The translations under genes were made by a program, and so were the position numbers. A stretch of 35,927 nucleotides of DNA, from NCBI GenBank assembly GCA_002401775.2, contig NVUB02000083.1, positions 1 to 35,927 on the forward strand, given 5' to 3'. This document shows, one piece after another, positions 15,346 through 24,021 of this stretch. The stretch is from Ectothiorhodospiraceae bacterium. Lineage in GTDB: Bacteria > Pseudomonadota > Gammaproteobacteria > SZUA-152. Numbering within the stretch: position 1 is the first letter of the stretch; each line of letters opens with the position of its first letter. The notes under the pieces were generated by a model that saw nothing but the letters and a program-made list of their open reading frames with translations, did not search any database and was not told the origin of the DNA.

Positions 15346-16734
15346 TTATACATTACTTTGAACGGTAGATTGTTGCTCAGGGTTAATATCACCCAGACCA
15401 ACCACGTAACGATGTTTGCCGGAACGCTCTGCGGGGATCTCATCAACGCGATCAACAATGATTTCAACACTTTCACCGAGTCGGGATTTAAAATCGGCCT
15501 TTATGCGGTCTACTGATGCGCGACCAAATTCGTCGTTGGCCACCAAAAGTACACGGGTACGTTGCGTGCTTTCCTGAATGATTTTGAATTCACGTACCCC
15601 AGGAAGATCACGCACGGTATAGATTAATGCGAGACCATGCATCACGGTTCCATCCGCAGCGACAACAAAGTCGGTAGTACGCCCTTCTATACTGGCCAAT
15701 ACGGGCAGGCCTCTTCCACAGGCGCAGGTTTTGTCACTCAGTACACCTACATCACCCGTCCGATAACGAATAAACGGGAAATCGCGGGTGGCAAGATGGG
15801 TAACGACCAGTTCGCCACGCTCACCGACAGGCAAGACGTTGCCCTGGTTATCGACCACTTCGACAATAATATCTTCTGCGGTCAGATGCAGTGATCCTGC
15901 CGGGCATTCGTGAGCAATAAAGCCTGCATCACGTCCGCCGTAACCATTCGCCAGTTTACAGGCAAAGGTATCGGTGATGATCTCTCGTTGCCAGTCATAG
16001 GTACGCTCAGCCGTCACAAAAGCAACCTTAATGCCCAGATTATCCATGCGCACCCCCTGCTTTTGTGCATGTTGGGCTATAAAGGCCAATGCCGAGGGAT
16101 AACCGAACAACATATCCGGGCGCATTTTTTGTATTTCCTGCAAAAAACCATCGATCTTTTGTGCCGACATTTCAAAGGCGGGCAGTAATTTGGATCTGAA
16201 AATCCGGTCACGCCAGATTCGCACATGGTCTTGCGAGCTGAGTTCAATGGGGGAACCCCACAATACGATTTCAGGATCACCGATATCGACATCCCACCAG
16301 CGGGTTGCGCGCCACTTGGCAGCAACGTCATGGCTTACGCGTTCATTTCCAATAAAAAAGATCAGCGGTTCACCGGATGATCCACCCGTGTTAAATCGGG
16401 AGAGGTCTTTTGCCTGCGTCGATTTCAATGCTTCCAGATTTTCCCGGATATCTTGCTTGGTAAGAAAGGGTAACCGGCTCAGGTCATCCAGTTCCCGTAT
16501 ATGGTCGGGAGAAAACCCCGCATCGGAAAAAAGCGTTTGGTAATACGGTACCGTGTCGGCAACATTTTTCAACAGTGTTTTGAGGCGTTTCAATTGAAAG
16601 GCATGAAGTTGTTCAGTTGACCACCACTGGCTTTTTTCCATTGCCTGTCGAACAGACAAGGTTGTATGCCCTTTCAATTTTTCCTGAAGCGGAAATATGA
16701 CGGAAGAAACCAGTGAATTGTATAAATTACGCAT
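15346..16734 (-). CDS. PaaK/CapK-like AMP-forming adenylating enzyme
   Basis: About 462 residues from the ATG at 16734, which overlaps the preceding GT4 stop by 8 bp (ATGCGTAA); a longer frame upstream would overlap by over 70 bp. It has the PaaK-family signature: the Ser/Gly-rich P-loop RFNTGGSSGEPLIFF, then YRTGDVG followed by a short Cys segment (DKTCACGRGLPVL), then GRTTDFVVAADGTVMHG and a C-terminal lid (RYVVGLGDI). PaaK activates aryl acids with CoA; CapK-like homologues in capsule and exopolysaccharide clusters are thought to activate or transfer acyl groups for polymer decoration. No CoA-acyltransferase partner is adjacent, although FemAB- and GNAT-like enzymes in this window are candidates. 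It is cytoplasmic and the acyl substrate is unknown. Confidence 0.85.
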   Translation of the reverse strand: MRNLYNSLVSSVIFPLQEKLKGHTTLSVRQAMEKSQWWSTEQLHAFQLKRLKTLLKNVADTVPYYQTLFSDAGFSPDHIRELDDLSRLPFLTKQDIRENLEALKSTQAKDLSRFNTGGSSGEPLIFFIGNERVSHDVAAKWRATRWWDVDIGDPEIVLWGSPIELSSQDHVRIWRDRIFRSKLLPAFEMSAQKIDGFLQEIQKMRPDMLFGYPSALAFIAQHAQKQGVRMDNLGIKVAFVTAERTYDWQREIITDTFACKLANGYGGRDAGFIAHECPAGSLHLTAEDIIVEVVDNQGNVLPVGERGELVVTHLATRDFPFIRYRTGDVGVLSDKTCACGRGLPVLASIEGRTTDFVVAADGTVMHGLALIYTVRDLPGVREFKIIQESTQRTRVLLVANDEFGRASVDRIKADFKSRLGESVEIIVDRVDEIPAERSGKHRYVVGLGDINPEQQSTVQSNV

Positions 16735-17908
16735 TACGCTGCCCGTTAATACCCGAACGCGATGGTTTTTGTGGTGCCAGGGCATTACGGTACACGGCAA
16801 ACCAGCGTTCCCGAACCTCAGGCCAGGAATATTGAATGACGCTTTTTAAGCCTTCTGTTTTAAGACGCTCTGCTAGCGCATCATCCTGTAAAATCGCCAG
16901 GATGCTTTTTGCCATCGCGTGATGGTCTTGCGCATCTACCAACAACGCCGTTTTACCATCTTCGACAAGATAAGGTACGCCACCAACATTCGTGCTCACA
17001 ACCGGCACCGAACTTGCCAGCGATTCCAACACGGATATCGGCATATTATCGACGAGGCTGGGGTTCACCATGACATCGGCAGAATGATACAGTGCTGCCA
17101 TTTTTTCATTTTCGACACGGCCGGTAAAATTAACGGCGTCACTCACACCTAATTCAGCCGCCAGTTTTTCCAGTGCGGCTAATTCCGGCCCGGAGCCTGC
17201 CACCGTCAATTGCGCATTGGGTAACTGAGCTTTGACGTGTGCAAAGGCGCGCACAACGGTGCCGATGTCATAAATGGGTTCGAGGTTTCTTGAGACTAAT
17301 ATGTGAGCGTCCGTTATATGCGCATCCGTCGTGTTCGATACGTCGTTTGTGGTATGAGACGAAAATTTTTCCAGGTCAATGATATTGGGCACGATCACCG
17401 ACGATAATTCATATTTTTTAAAAACGGCTTCAAGAAACCCGGAAGGGACTACCAGTATTGCCGCGCGCTCCAGATTTTTTCGGATTCGCCCGATGGATTT
17501 TTGAAAGAAAGTATCGGCTTCTCCTCCCCGGTAATTCACAATGACCGGTATACCTCGCATGGCGCCGATCATAATCGCAGGCGCCGCAAACAAATGCCAT
17601 GACATGCCGGAGTTGGCCATCACGTGAAAGAGTTGTACGCGCCCGGCCGTGGACCACAGGCGAAAGATAAAAGGCACTAAACGAAAAAGAGCACGAATAC
17701 CACGCAACTGCCCCACCCAGGCGGGCTGGTAAGGCGCGTTGACCTGAACAATATCCACGCTAACACCTTCAGCTTCCAACAACCGGCGCAGCTGACGAGC
17801 CTGGTTTGCCATTCCACCACTCGGTGGCGGTAGAGGGGCCACGAGCCCGATGTAGGTGGGATTCTGTGACGTTGGTAGCGTTGATGGTTGATGAGAAGCG
17901 TCCGTCAT
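16727..17908 (-). CDS. Glycosyltransferase family 4 (exosortase locus)
   Basis: A 393-residue GT-B glycosyltransferase. The start IGLVAPLPPPSGGMANQARQLRRLL is the usual GT4 Gly-rich acceptor loop. The donor domain has ILVSRNLEPIYDIGTVVRAFAH, LTVAGSGPELAALEKLAAELG, VNFTGRVENEKMAALYHSADVMVNPSLVDNMPISVLESLAS and VVSTNVGGVPYLVEDGKTALLV, which covers the E-x7-E nucleotide-sugar region. A short internal duplication (TDAHI twice) sits at about residues 195-204. The gene starts within the last bases of the preceding glycosyltransferase (4-bp ATGA overlap), and the PaaK-like gene overlaps its end by 8 bp. It adds a sugar to the lipid-linked repeat unit by inference. Confidence 0.88.
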   Translation of the reverse strand: MTDASHQPSTLPTSQNPTYIGLVAPLPPPSGGMANQARQLRRLLEAEGVSVDIVQVNAPYQPAWVGQLRGIRALFRLVPFIFRLWSTAGRVQLFHVMANSGMSWHLFAAPAIMIGAMRGIPVIVNYRGGEADTFFQKSIGRIRKNLERAAILVVPSGFLEAVFKKYELSSVIVPNIIDLEKFSSHTTNDVSNTTDAHITDAHILVSRNLEPIYDIGTVVRAFAHVKAQLPNAQLTVAGSGPELAALEKLAAELGVSDAVNFTGRVENEKMAALYHSADVMVNPSLVDNMPISVLESLASSVPVVSTNVGGVPYLVEDGKTALLVDAQDHHAMAKSILAILQDDALAERLKTEGLKSVIQYSWPEVRERWFAVYRNALAPQKPSRSGINGQRNA

Positions 17909-19125
17909 ACTGCCTTTCTCATCACATTGTCATAGACTTTTTGGTAGCGCGCAATACTCACCGGCCAGTTTCGCTCGGTTTCAACATACTGACGTCCGGC
18001 GTCTTTTTGCGCTTCCCATTGGGGTTCACTGTCGAGCAATTTTATGACCGTTGCTGAAAGTGCTTGTGCATCCCCCGCTGGAAATAATTGCCCGGTCACT
18101 CCATCTTTAATAAGTTCTTTATGTCCACCAACATCAGACGCGACGACTAACCTTCGTTGCGCCATTGCTTCCAGGGGTTTCAATGGCGTCACCAGTTCTG
18201 TCAAACGCATCGGCAACCTGGGGTACACAAAAACATCAATGAGGTCGTAATAAGTTTGCACTTTTTCGTGTGGGACACGTCCGGTAAAAATCACCTTGTC
18301 AGACAAATTATTATCGGCAACAAAGGTTTTGAGCTTTTCGTCTTCCGGCCCGCCTCCCACTAATAATAATCGTACCTCTGGCTTGGCTTTCAGCATTTCC
18401 GACATGGATTGCAATAATAACAACAGGCCTTCATAGGCATAAAAAGAGCCGATAAAACCAATGACTTGTTTATTTTGCAAGCCGAGCTTTTGAACGAGTG
18501 CCTCATCAATACTTTGTCCGGCAGTAAACGCCGCGATATCAACCGCATTAGGAATAACCGTAACTTTTTCAGAGGAGACGCCACGGGCAACAATATCACT
18601 GCGTAAGCCTTCACAAATTGTGGTTACGCCTGCAGCTTTTTTCAGTACCGAGGTTTCCAGCATACGAGTCAGACGATATCGTAGCCCCCATTCTTTACTG
18701 GTGCCATGATCTACGGCGGCATCTTCCCAAAAAGCACGGACTTCATACACCACTGGAATACCCAATTTGCGACCAACATTAACCGCTGCCAAACCATTTA
18801 ACGCCGGTGAATGGGCGTGTAATACATCAGGCTTCACTTTTTCAACAATCTCCAACAGGCGTTTTTCCAATGCCATGGACACGGCCAGCTGGTTAAGTAC
18901 GGGTAATTTGGAGAGCATACCTGTTGACGGTCTGGTGCGGAAAAAATGCAAGCCATCGATGGTCTCTTCCAGGCCATCCGGTTCTATGGCCTGGTTATGT
19001 TTAGGACCTGTGATGTGGTCTGTTTCCCACCCGAGCGCATGTTGTTGCTGAATAATGGCGCGGGAACGAAAGGTGTATCCACTGTGCAACGGAATAGAAT
19101 GATCAAGTATATGCAAAATTCGCAT
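17905..19125 (-). CDS. Exosortase A-associated glycosyltransferase (TIGR04063/Daro_2409-like)
   Basis: A 406-residue GT4 whose opening MRILHILDHSIPLHSGYTFRSRAI is characteristic of the exosortase A-linked family (TIGR04063). It continues with DVLHAHSPALNGLAA, VVYEVRAFWEDAAVDHGTSKEWGLRYRLTRMLET, VTVIPNAVDIAAFTAG, VIGFIGSFYAYEGLLLLLQSM, LVGGGPEDEKLKTFV and VFVYPRLPMRLTELVTPLKPLEAMAQRRLVVASDVGGHKELI. The last includes the nucleotide-sugar E-x7-E region in this family's PLKPLEAMA form. There are no membrane segments, so it is cytoplasmic or membrane-peripheral. It lies 27 bp after amidotransferase 1 and overlaps the next GT4 by 4 bp. Donor sugar unknown. Confidence 0.9.
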   Translation of the reverse strand: MRILHILDHSIPLHSGYTFRSRAIIQQQHALGWETDHITGPKHNQAIEPDGLEETIDGLHFFRTRPSTGMLSKLPVLNQLAVSMALEKRLLEIVEKVKPDVLHAHSPALNGLAAVNVGRKLGIPVVYEVRAFWEDAAVDHGTSKEWGLRYRLTRMLETSVLKKAAGVTTICEGLRSDIVARGVSSEKVTVIPNAVDIAAFTAGQSIDEALVQKLGLQNKQVIGFIGSFYAYEGLLLLLQSMSEMLKAKPEVRLLLVGGGPEDEKLKTFVADNNLSDKVIFTGRVPHEKVQTYYDLIDVFVYPRLPMRLTELVTPLKPLEAMAQRRLVVASDVGGHKELIKDGVTGQLFPAGDAQALSATVIKLLDSEPQWEAQKDAGRQYVETERNWPVSIARYQKVYDNVMRKAV

Positions 19126-19152
19126 GGTCGCCGCCCTGGTTGTTACTGGTAG

Positions 19153-21051
19153 TTACTGAGAGTTACCAAGCACTTTACGTTGAAAGGCTTCGAACATTAA
19201 CAACGTCCAAATACTGGCACTGTTATCGCGTCGGCCGGACTGATGCTGATCAACCATCGTTTTTATATAATCACGGTTAAAATAACCCGTAGATGCCAAT
19301 GTATCGCCCAATAAAGAGGTACGGATACGATCTTTTAGTGGCCCGCGGAACCAGCTCGCCAGGGGCACGGCAAAGCCCATTTTCTGGCGATACAATATGT
19401 CCTTAGGCAAATGTGGCTCCAGGGATTTTTTGAAAACGTATTTTCCTTCTCTGCCTCGCAATTTTTGATTGGGTGACAGGCTCGACATCCATTCGACTAA
19501 CTTGTGGTCTAATAATGGTACTCGTACTTCCAGACTATGGGCCATACTGGCGCGGTCCACTTTGGTCAGAATGTCACCCACCAAGTAGGTTTTCATATCA
19601 ATATATTGAATCATTGACATGGGGTCTTGGGTTGGCGAACGTTTTTCATGATGCCGAAAAACCTCCAGAGCATGGTAGCCCTGCAAGTCTTTTTTGAATG
19701 GTTTACTGAACAGTTGCCCGCGCAAAGAGTCACCCATGATCGACACACTGTGAAAGTAGCCTTCGATAGAGTCGCGCGCAATGCATTCAAAGGTGGCTTT
19801 GGCACGCAACACTTTAGGTGCCCAATCGGCTTTAGGATATAAGCGTCCCATCAATCCAAACAAGGGTTTTCTAATACTGTCCGGCATAAACCGGCGCATT
19901 TTTTCTTCATTCATGTGCCAACGATAACGGCGATAACCGGCGAGGTTTTCGTCGCCACCATCACCGGACAAGGCGACAGTGACATGTTTTCTCGCGAGCT
20001 GACAAACCCGATACGTCGGCATGGCGGAACTGTCAGCAAAAGGTTCGTCATAAATGTTGGCCAATTGATCCAGCAAATCAAAATCATCAGGCGCGACCTG
20101 CTCAACCTGATGTCGTGTATTGAATTTACCGGCGACTTGCGCCGCAAATTCCGATTCATTGAACTTGGGGTCACCAAAGGAAATGGAGCAGGTATTCACC
20201 GGGTCATCAGACAAACCGGCCATCATAGCGACCACGGCGCTGGAGTCCACGCCACCGGAAAGAAAGGCGCCCAGCGGCACTTCGGCCAGCATACGAATAT
20301 CCACCGCTTCGCGTAGCCGCACAATCATTTCTTCCTCTGCTTGGGCATCGCTGATGGGGCTAACGGCAAATGGGATATCCCAATATTGACGTGGTTCAGG
20401 TAATGGCTTTCCATGTTCACAACTTAGAACAAAACCCGGAGAGAGTTTTTTCGCATGTTGCAGGATGGTTTTGGGCTCTGGTACATAACCAAAGGCAAAA
20501 TAATCTTCAACCGCTCGCAAATCCGTTTCACGCGGTAAACCCGGATGAATGAGCAGTGACTTAAGCTCGGAGCCAAAAATTAAATGTCCATCGGGCAGTA
20601 GCGCGTAATATAGGGGTTTAATGCCAAGCCGGTCGCGGGCTAAAAATAAACGACGGCTGTTACGGTCCCACAAGGCAAAGGCAAACATGCCACGAAAACG
20701 GTCGACACAGGCTTCGCCCCATTCTTCCCAGGCATGGACAATGACTTCGGTATCACAATGTGTGCGGAACACATGGCCCTTGGCTTGTAATTCTTTTGCC
20801 AGTTCCTGAAAGTTATAAATTTCACCGTTGTAAACCACCACCACGGAATTATCTTCATTGAACAGGGGTTGCTGGCCACTGGACAAATCGATAATCGACA
20901 GACGACGATGCCCCAAACCAACACCGGGTTCGGTATGAATGCCACCTTCATCCGGCCCACGATGAAGCTGGGTCTGGTTCATTCGCGTCAGTAGTGCCTC
21001 GTCGATGGGACGCTGACCCTGAGTATCAAAAATACCGACTAATCCGCACAT
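19153..21051 (-). CDS. Asparagine synthase-like amidotransferase 1, exosortase A system-associated
   Basis: 632 residues, matching the exosortase A-linked amidotransferase 1 family (TIGR03108-like). It keeps every catalytic part: Cys2 (MCGLVGIFD), HRGPDEGG (residues 30-37), RRLSIIDLS, VYNGEIYNFQEL, HCDTEVI, and then the synthetase PP-loop LSGGVDSS (residues 264-271), VALSGDGGDENLAGYRRY, VRVPLLDHKLVEW and MGFAVPLASWFR. It should take ammonia from glutamine and amidate a carboxyl group, perhaps a uronic acid in the polymer; the true acceptor is not established. It has GGAA about 8 nt before the ATG and lies 4 bp after the upstream glycosyltransferase. Compare the plus-strand relative at 8055-9905, which has lost the glutaminase active site. 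Confidence 0.93.
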   Translation of the reverse strand: MCGLVGIFDTQGQRPIDEALLTRMNQTQLHRGPDEGGIHTEPGVGLGHRRLSIIDLSSGQQPLFNEDNSVVVVYNGEIYNFQELAKELQAKGHVFRTHCDTEVIVHAWEEWGEACVDRFRGMFAFALWDRNSRRLFLARDRLGIKPLYYALLPDGHLIFGSELKSLLIHPGLPRETDLRAVEDYFAFGYVPEPKTILQHAKKLSPGFVLSCEHGKPLPEPRQYWDIPFAVSPISDAQAEEEMIVRLREAVDIRMLAEVPLGAFLSGGVDSSAVVAMMAGLSDDPVNTCSISFGDPKFNESEFAAQVAGKFNTRHQVEQVAPDDFDLLDQLANIYDEPFADSSAMPTYRVCQLARKHVTVALSGDGGDENLAGYRRYRWHMNEEKMRRFMPDSIRKPLFGLMGRLYPKADWAPKVLRAKATFECIARDSIEGYFHSVSIMGDSLRGQLFSKPFKKDLQGYHALEVFRHHEKRSPTQDPMSMIQYIDMKTYLVGDILTKVDRASMAHSLEVRVPLLDHKLVEWMSSLSPNQKLRGREGKYVFKKSLEPHLPKDILYRQKMGFAVPLASWFRGPLKDRIRTSLLGDTLASTGYFNRDYIKTMVDQHQSGRRDNSASIWTLLMFEAFQRKVLGNSQ

Positions 21052-21055
21052 GTTG

Positions 21056-22321
21056 TTATTTTCCGTTCACATCATCGGCGGCAATCGCCGCATTTCCAAG
21101 AAGTGCATCATAAACGGCCAGATAGCCATCCACCATACTTTCCATACTAAACATTTGTTCTACGCGCTGGCGCCCTGCTTGACCGTGTTGCTGTCGCTGT
21201 TGTGCCGTTTGGCAGTATTCCCGTAAGGCATCGGCCATCAATGCCGGCTGCTGCGAGGGCACTAACCGCCCGGTTTTATGGTCTTCGACCAACTCAGGAT
21301 TACCACCGACGGCGGTTGCCACAACCGGTAGCCCTGTGGCCATTGCTTCAAGAATGGTGTTGGACACCCCTTCGATGAGCGACGGCAGCACAAATATATC
21401 CAGGCATTGTAATAACGCCGGGGCATCATTCCGACTGCCAGGCATCCACACCAGAGACTCAGCATCGGCTTCCTGTAACAATTGTTGAATTGGCTCTCGC
21501 AGCGGGCCTTCACCGACAAGCACCAATCGCAGTCTCTCTCTACCGCGCTCAACTTTATCGAGCAGCATTATAAACGCTCGCACCAGAGTCAGTTGGTCTT
21601 TTTCAACCTGCAAGCGCCCTACTGTGCCGATAATAATGGCATTTTCCGGTACAAACCCTTGAGGCAACCTTTTTGCACGGATTGAACGATATGTTGAACC
21701 ATATATTGAACCATGAGTTACATCACAAGTTGAATCATCGGATGACTCACCCACATCCAGAGCCACATCCAGAGGAAAAAAGGTTTTCGCATCCACGCCA
21801 TTATAAATCTGTCGAATCCTTTGTGGCGAAACTTTGGCTTGATTTTCCAACCATAACGCCAAATTTTGCGACAAAGCGATATATTGACTCACCAGTGGAT
21901 TTAACAATTGACGAAACAGCAGGTATTTACGGTTTGTACCGTCAAGGTCTGAGGTATCCCGACCATGCTCACCTTGCACACGGTAAGGGACACCCGCTAA
22001 AAATGCGGGTATCTGATATTCCAGCGCGCCCAGGTTACGAGTATGAACAATTGCCGGTCGCAATTGGCGCAGTAGTCGCCAGAAACGAAAAAAGGCCGAC
22101 AAATCCACGCCCGGCTTTTTATGTAGGGCATAAACCTCAACATCGTCCCGTTGAAGTCGTTCACGAAAATCGGTGAAATCATCCATACACACAATCACGT
22201 GGCGATACCGATGCGAAGCCATGCGGTTAATGAGATTCACCAGGCCGTTTTCCATTCCCCCCACGGCAAGCCGATAGATAACATGCACGACCACCGGTCT
22301 GAAACCTTCGTGACCTTGCAT
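21056..22321 (-). CDS. XrtA/PEP-CTERM-associated glycosyltransferase (TIGR03088-like)
   Basis: A 421-residue GT4. The start VVVHVIYRLAVGGMENGLVNLINRM and then VEVYALHKKPGVDLSAFFRFWRLLRQLRPAIVHTRNLGALEYQIPAFLAGVPYRVQGEHGRD match the TIGR03088 family. The donor half has IIGTVGRLQVEKDQLTLVRAF, VLVGEGPLREPIQQLLQEA, VWMPGSRNDAPALLQCLDIFVLPSLIEGVSNTILEAMATGLPVVATAVGGNPELV (E-x7-E at EGVSNTILE) and a C-terminal AGRQRVEQMFSMESMVDGYLAVY. A Ser/Asp/Thr/Tyr-rich insertion (about residues 181-216, DVGESSDDSTCDVTHGSIYG) interrupts the link between the domains. Its ATG overlaps the exosortase stop as TAATG, so the two are coupled. Confidence 0.92.
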   Translation of the reverse strand: MQGHEGFRPVVVHVIYRLAVGGMENGLVNLINRMASHRYRHVIVCMDDFTDFRERLQRDDVEVYALHKKPGVDLSAFFRFWRLLRQLRPAIVHTRNLGALEYQIPAFLAGVPYRVQGEHGRDTSDLDGTNRKYLLFRQLLNPLVSQYIALSQNLALWLENQAKVSPQRIRQIYNGVDAKTFFPLDVALDVGESSDDSTCDVTHGSIYGSTYRSIRAKRLPQGFVPENAIIIGTVGRLQVEKDQLTLVRAFIMLLDKVERGRERLRLVLVGEGPLREPIQQLLQEADAESLVWMPGSRNDAPALLQCLDIFVLPSLIEGVSNTILEAMATGLPVVATAVGGNPELVEDHKTGRLVPSQQPALMADALREYCQTAQQRQQHGQAGRQRVEQMFSMESMVDGYLAVYDALLGNAAIAADDVNGK

Positions 22322-24021
22322 TAATGCGCTACCGATTGCCGTAACGCCGGTAGCATGTCGTTCAAATAAAGCGTCATGCGTTCGCGGGCTTCATCCGCCG
22401 AAATGTCATAGAGGCTGGAAACCACAATGGCTGCCGAATGTTGGTTCGGCAATAACAGGCGTCGGCGTATTTCAAATAACTTAGCGGTCACATTATTGTT
22501 CGTGGCACTGCCGGCAATTTCATACCACTGCCAGATAAGACGTTTACTACCACCCCGATATTTAACGTGAGTTTCACGCAGTTCCCAGGTTTGGCCACTG
22601 CGTAAATTTAGGCTGTACATTCCTTCTTTTAACAGACGTTCCTCTTCATGATCAAAAACGGCATTCATCACATTGACTAGTTCGCCGCCCTGCTGTTGAT
22701 GATTAAAATAAGCAATATAAACATCGATGCTGTGACTTATTACTGGGGTAGTTAAAATTGCATCGCTGATCGCGATCGCAGAATCAGCCGTCCCAGCGAT
22801 ATAACGCCCCCGATACTCCGTCGCACCCGGAAATTGCGGACGCCAGGCGTTTTTAGATTCCACCTCAACATGACGTGGCCCCTCCCAACCAGAAACGCCT
22901 ATCGGCAATACCACTACGGAGGGTACAACCTGACTTGCCCTGGCATCTAACCAGGTTGCCAGGCCAGGCGCACTCGCCGTAACCGCCAATGCCAGAACAA
23001 CCCAGACGCCCGTTCTCAACGCTGTGTTATTGCTCATGTTCACCTTGGCATGTCCAGGTGTCGTTACTTGATCCAATACGACGACCCCATTCGAACTTTC
23101 AGACAGGTTTTGAGATACTTCCGCCGTTGATTCGGTATTTTGAAGGTCCTCGACTGGACGTTCTTTGGCTGAAGAGTCCTTGAACAACGAACCTATCCAA
23201 AACATCACAAACATAACCAAACCAAAAAACAACCAACCATAAAGAATATGGTCTACACCAGCCGCCAGTTTATAGTCACTAAGATAGGCCATCATAACGA
23301 TGCCGTAGGCACGAATACCATTAGCAATAATCGGAACGATCAGCGCCAGACCAATAAACAACAAACGACGCCACTGACTCGTATAGGTGATGTAGGCGTA
23401 TAACGTGCCCAGAGCCAAAGAAGCAATGAGATAACGTACACCGCTGCAAGCCTTGGCAACTTCAAAACTGCCCGTCGGTAAATAAAAGAACAAACCTTCC
23501 CATAACACAGGGACTCCGGTCAGCTGCAATATTTTAACGACAAAGGCTGCTGTGAAGTTTTGTAACACTGGCACCAGGAACTCGCCAAGTGGTACCGCAA
23601 AAATAAAGTAGCCGAGTGGAAACATAATTTTTGCGGCGACACTATTACCAAAAACCAACCAGACCAGTGTCGGTAACATGGCAACAACTGCAAATTGTTG
23701 TACCACAGCAATATCGGCAATGTACCCTAACAACCAAAGAAATGACCACGTCAGGCTAAACAATACCGCCAAAGGTGCGGGCTGTGGAGAAACCGTGGCA
23801 ACCTCGGTGCGTTTTTCCCACAGTAAATAAGCGATGATCAGTGGAATCAAAAAGCCATGTGCAAAGGTTTCATTGTGCCACCACACGGCAAAAATTCCCG
23901 CATAGGTAGGCCAGTATAAAATGCCTATGGCCAATAAAAAGAAACCGGCAATGAGAGACGAAGGCCGCCAACCGGCATCCCAGCGAAGAGAATTGAGAGA
24001 CGTTGAGGGCGAGTTATTCAT
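22321..24021 (-). CDS. xrtA: Exosortase A with C-terminal EpsI-like domain
   Basis: About 566 residues from the ATG at 24021, which overlaps the preceding stop by 8 bp (ATGAATAA); an upstream in-frame start would overlap it by 32 bp. The N-terminal part has about eight membrane segments and the exosortase active site: Cys192 in AKACSGVRYL, Arg237 in NGIRAYGIV and His258 in GVDHILYGW. The early WWHNETFAHGFLIPLIIAYLLW is also typical. After a linker and another hydrophobic segment, the C-terminal part (about residues 330-560, including GWEGPRHVE, YIAYFNHQQQGGELVNVMNA and VKYRGGSKRLIWQWYEI) is an EpsI-like (DUF3485) domain, as in exosortase A fusions. It cleaves PEP-CTERM proteins at the inner membrane, and may join them to another molecule; the latter is inference. 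The likely substrate is the protein at 34707-35435. Confidence 0.95.
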   Translation of the reverse strand: MNNSPSTSLNSLRWDAGWRPSSLIAGFFLLAIGILYWPTYAGIFAVWWHNETFAHGFLIPLIIAYLLWEKRTEVATVSPQPAPLAVLFSLTWSFLWLLGYIADIAVVQQFAVVAMLPTLVWLVFGNSVAAKIMFPLGYFIFAVPLGEFLVPVLQNFTAAFVVKILQLTGVPVLWEGLFFYLPTGSFEVAKACSGVRYLIASLALGTLYAYITYTSQWRRLLFIGLALIVPIIANGIRAYGIVMMAYLSDYKLAAGVDHILYGWLFFGLVMFVMFWIGSLFKDSSAKERPVEDLQNTESTAEVSQNLSESSNGVVVLDQVTTPGHAKVNMSNNTALRTGVWVVLALAVTASAPGLATWLDARASQVVPSVVVLPIGVSGWEGPRHVEVESKNAWRPQFPGATEYRGRYIAGTADSAIAISDAILTTPVISHSIDVYIAYFNHQQQGGELVNVMNAVFDHEEERLLKEGMYSLNLRSGQTWELRETHVKYRGGSKRLIWQWYEIAGSATNNNVTAKLFEIRRRLLLPNQHSAAIVVSSLYDISADEARERMTLYLNDMLPALRQSVAH

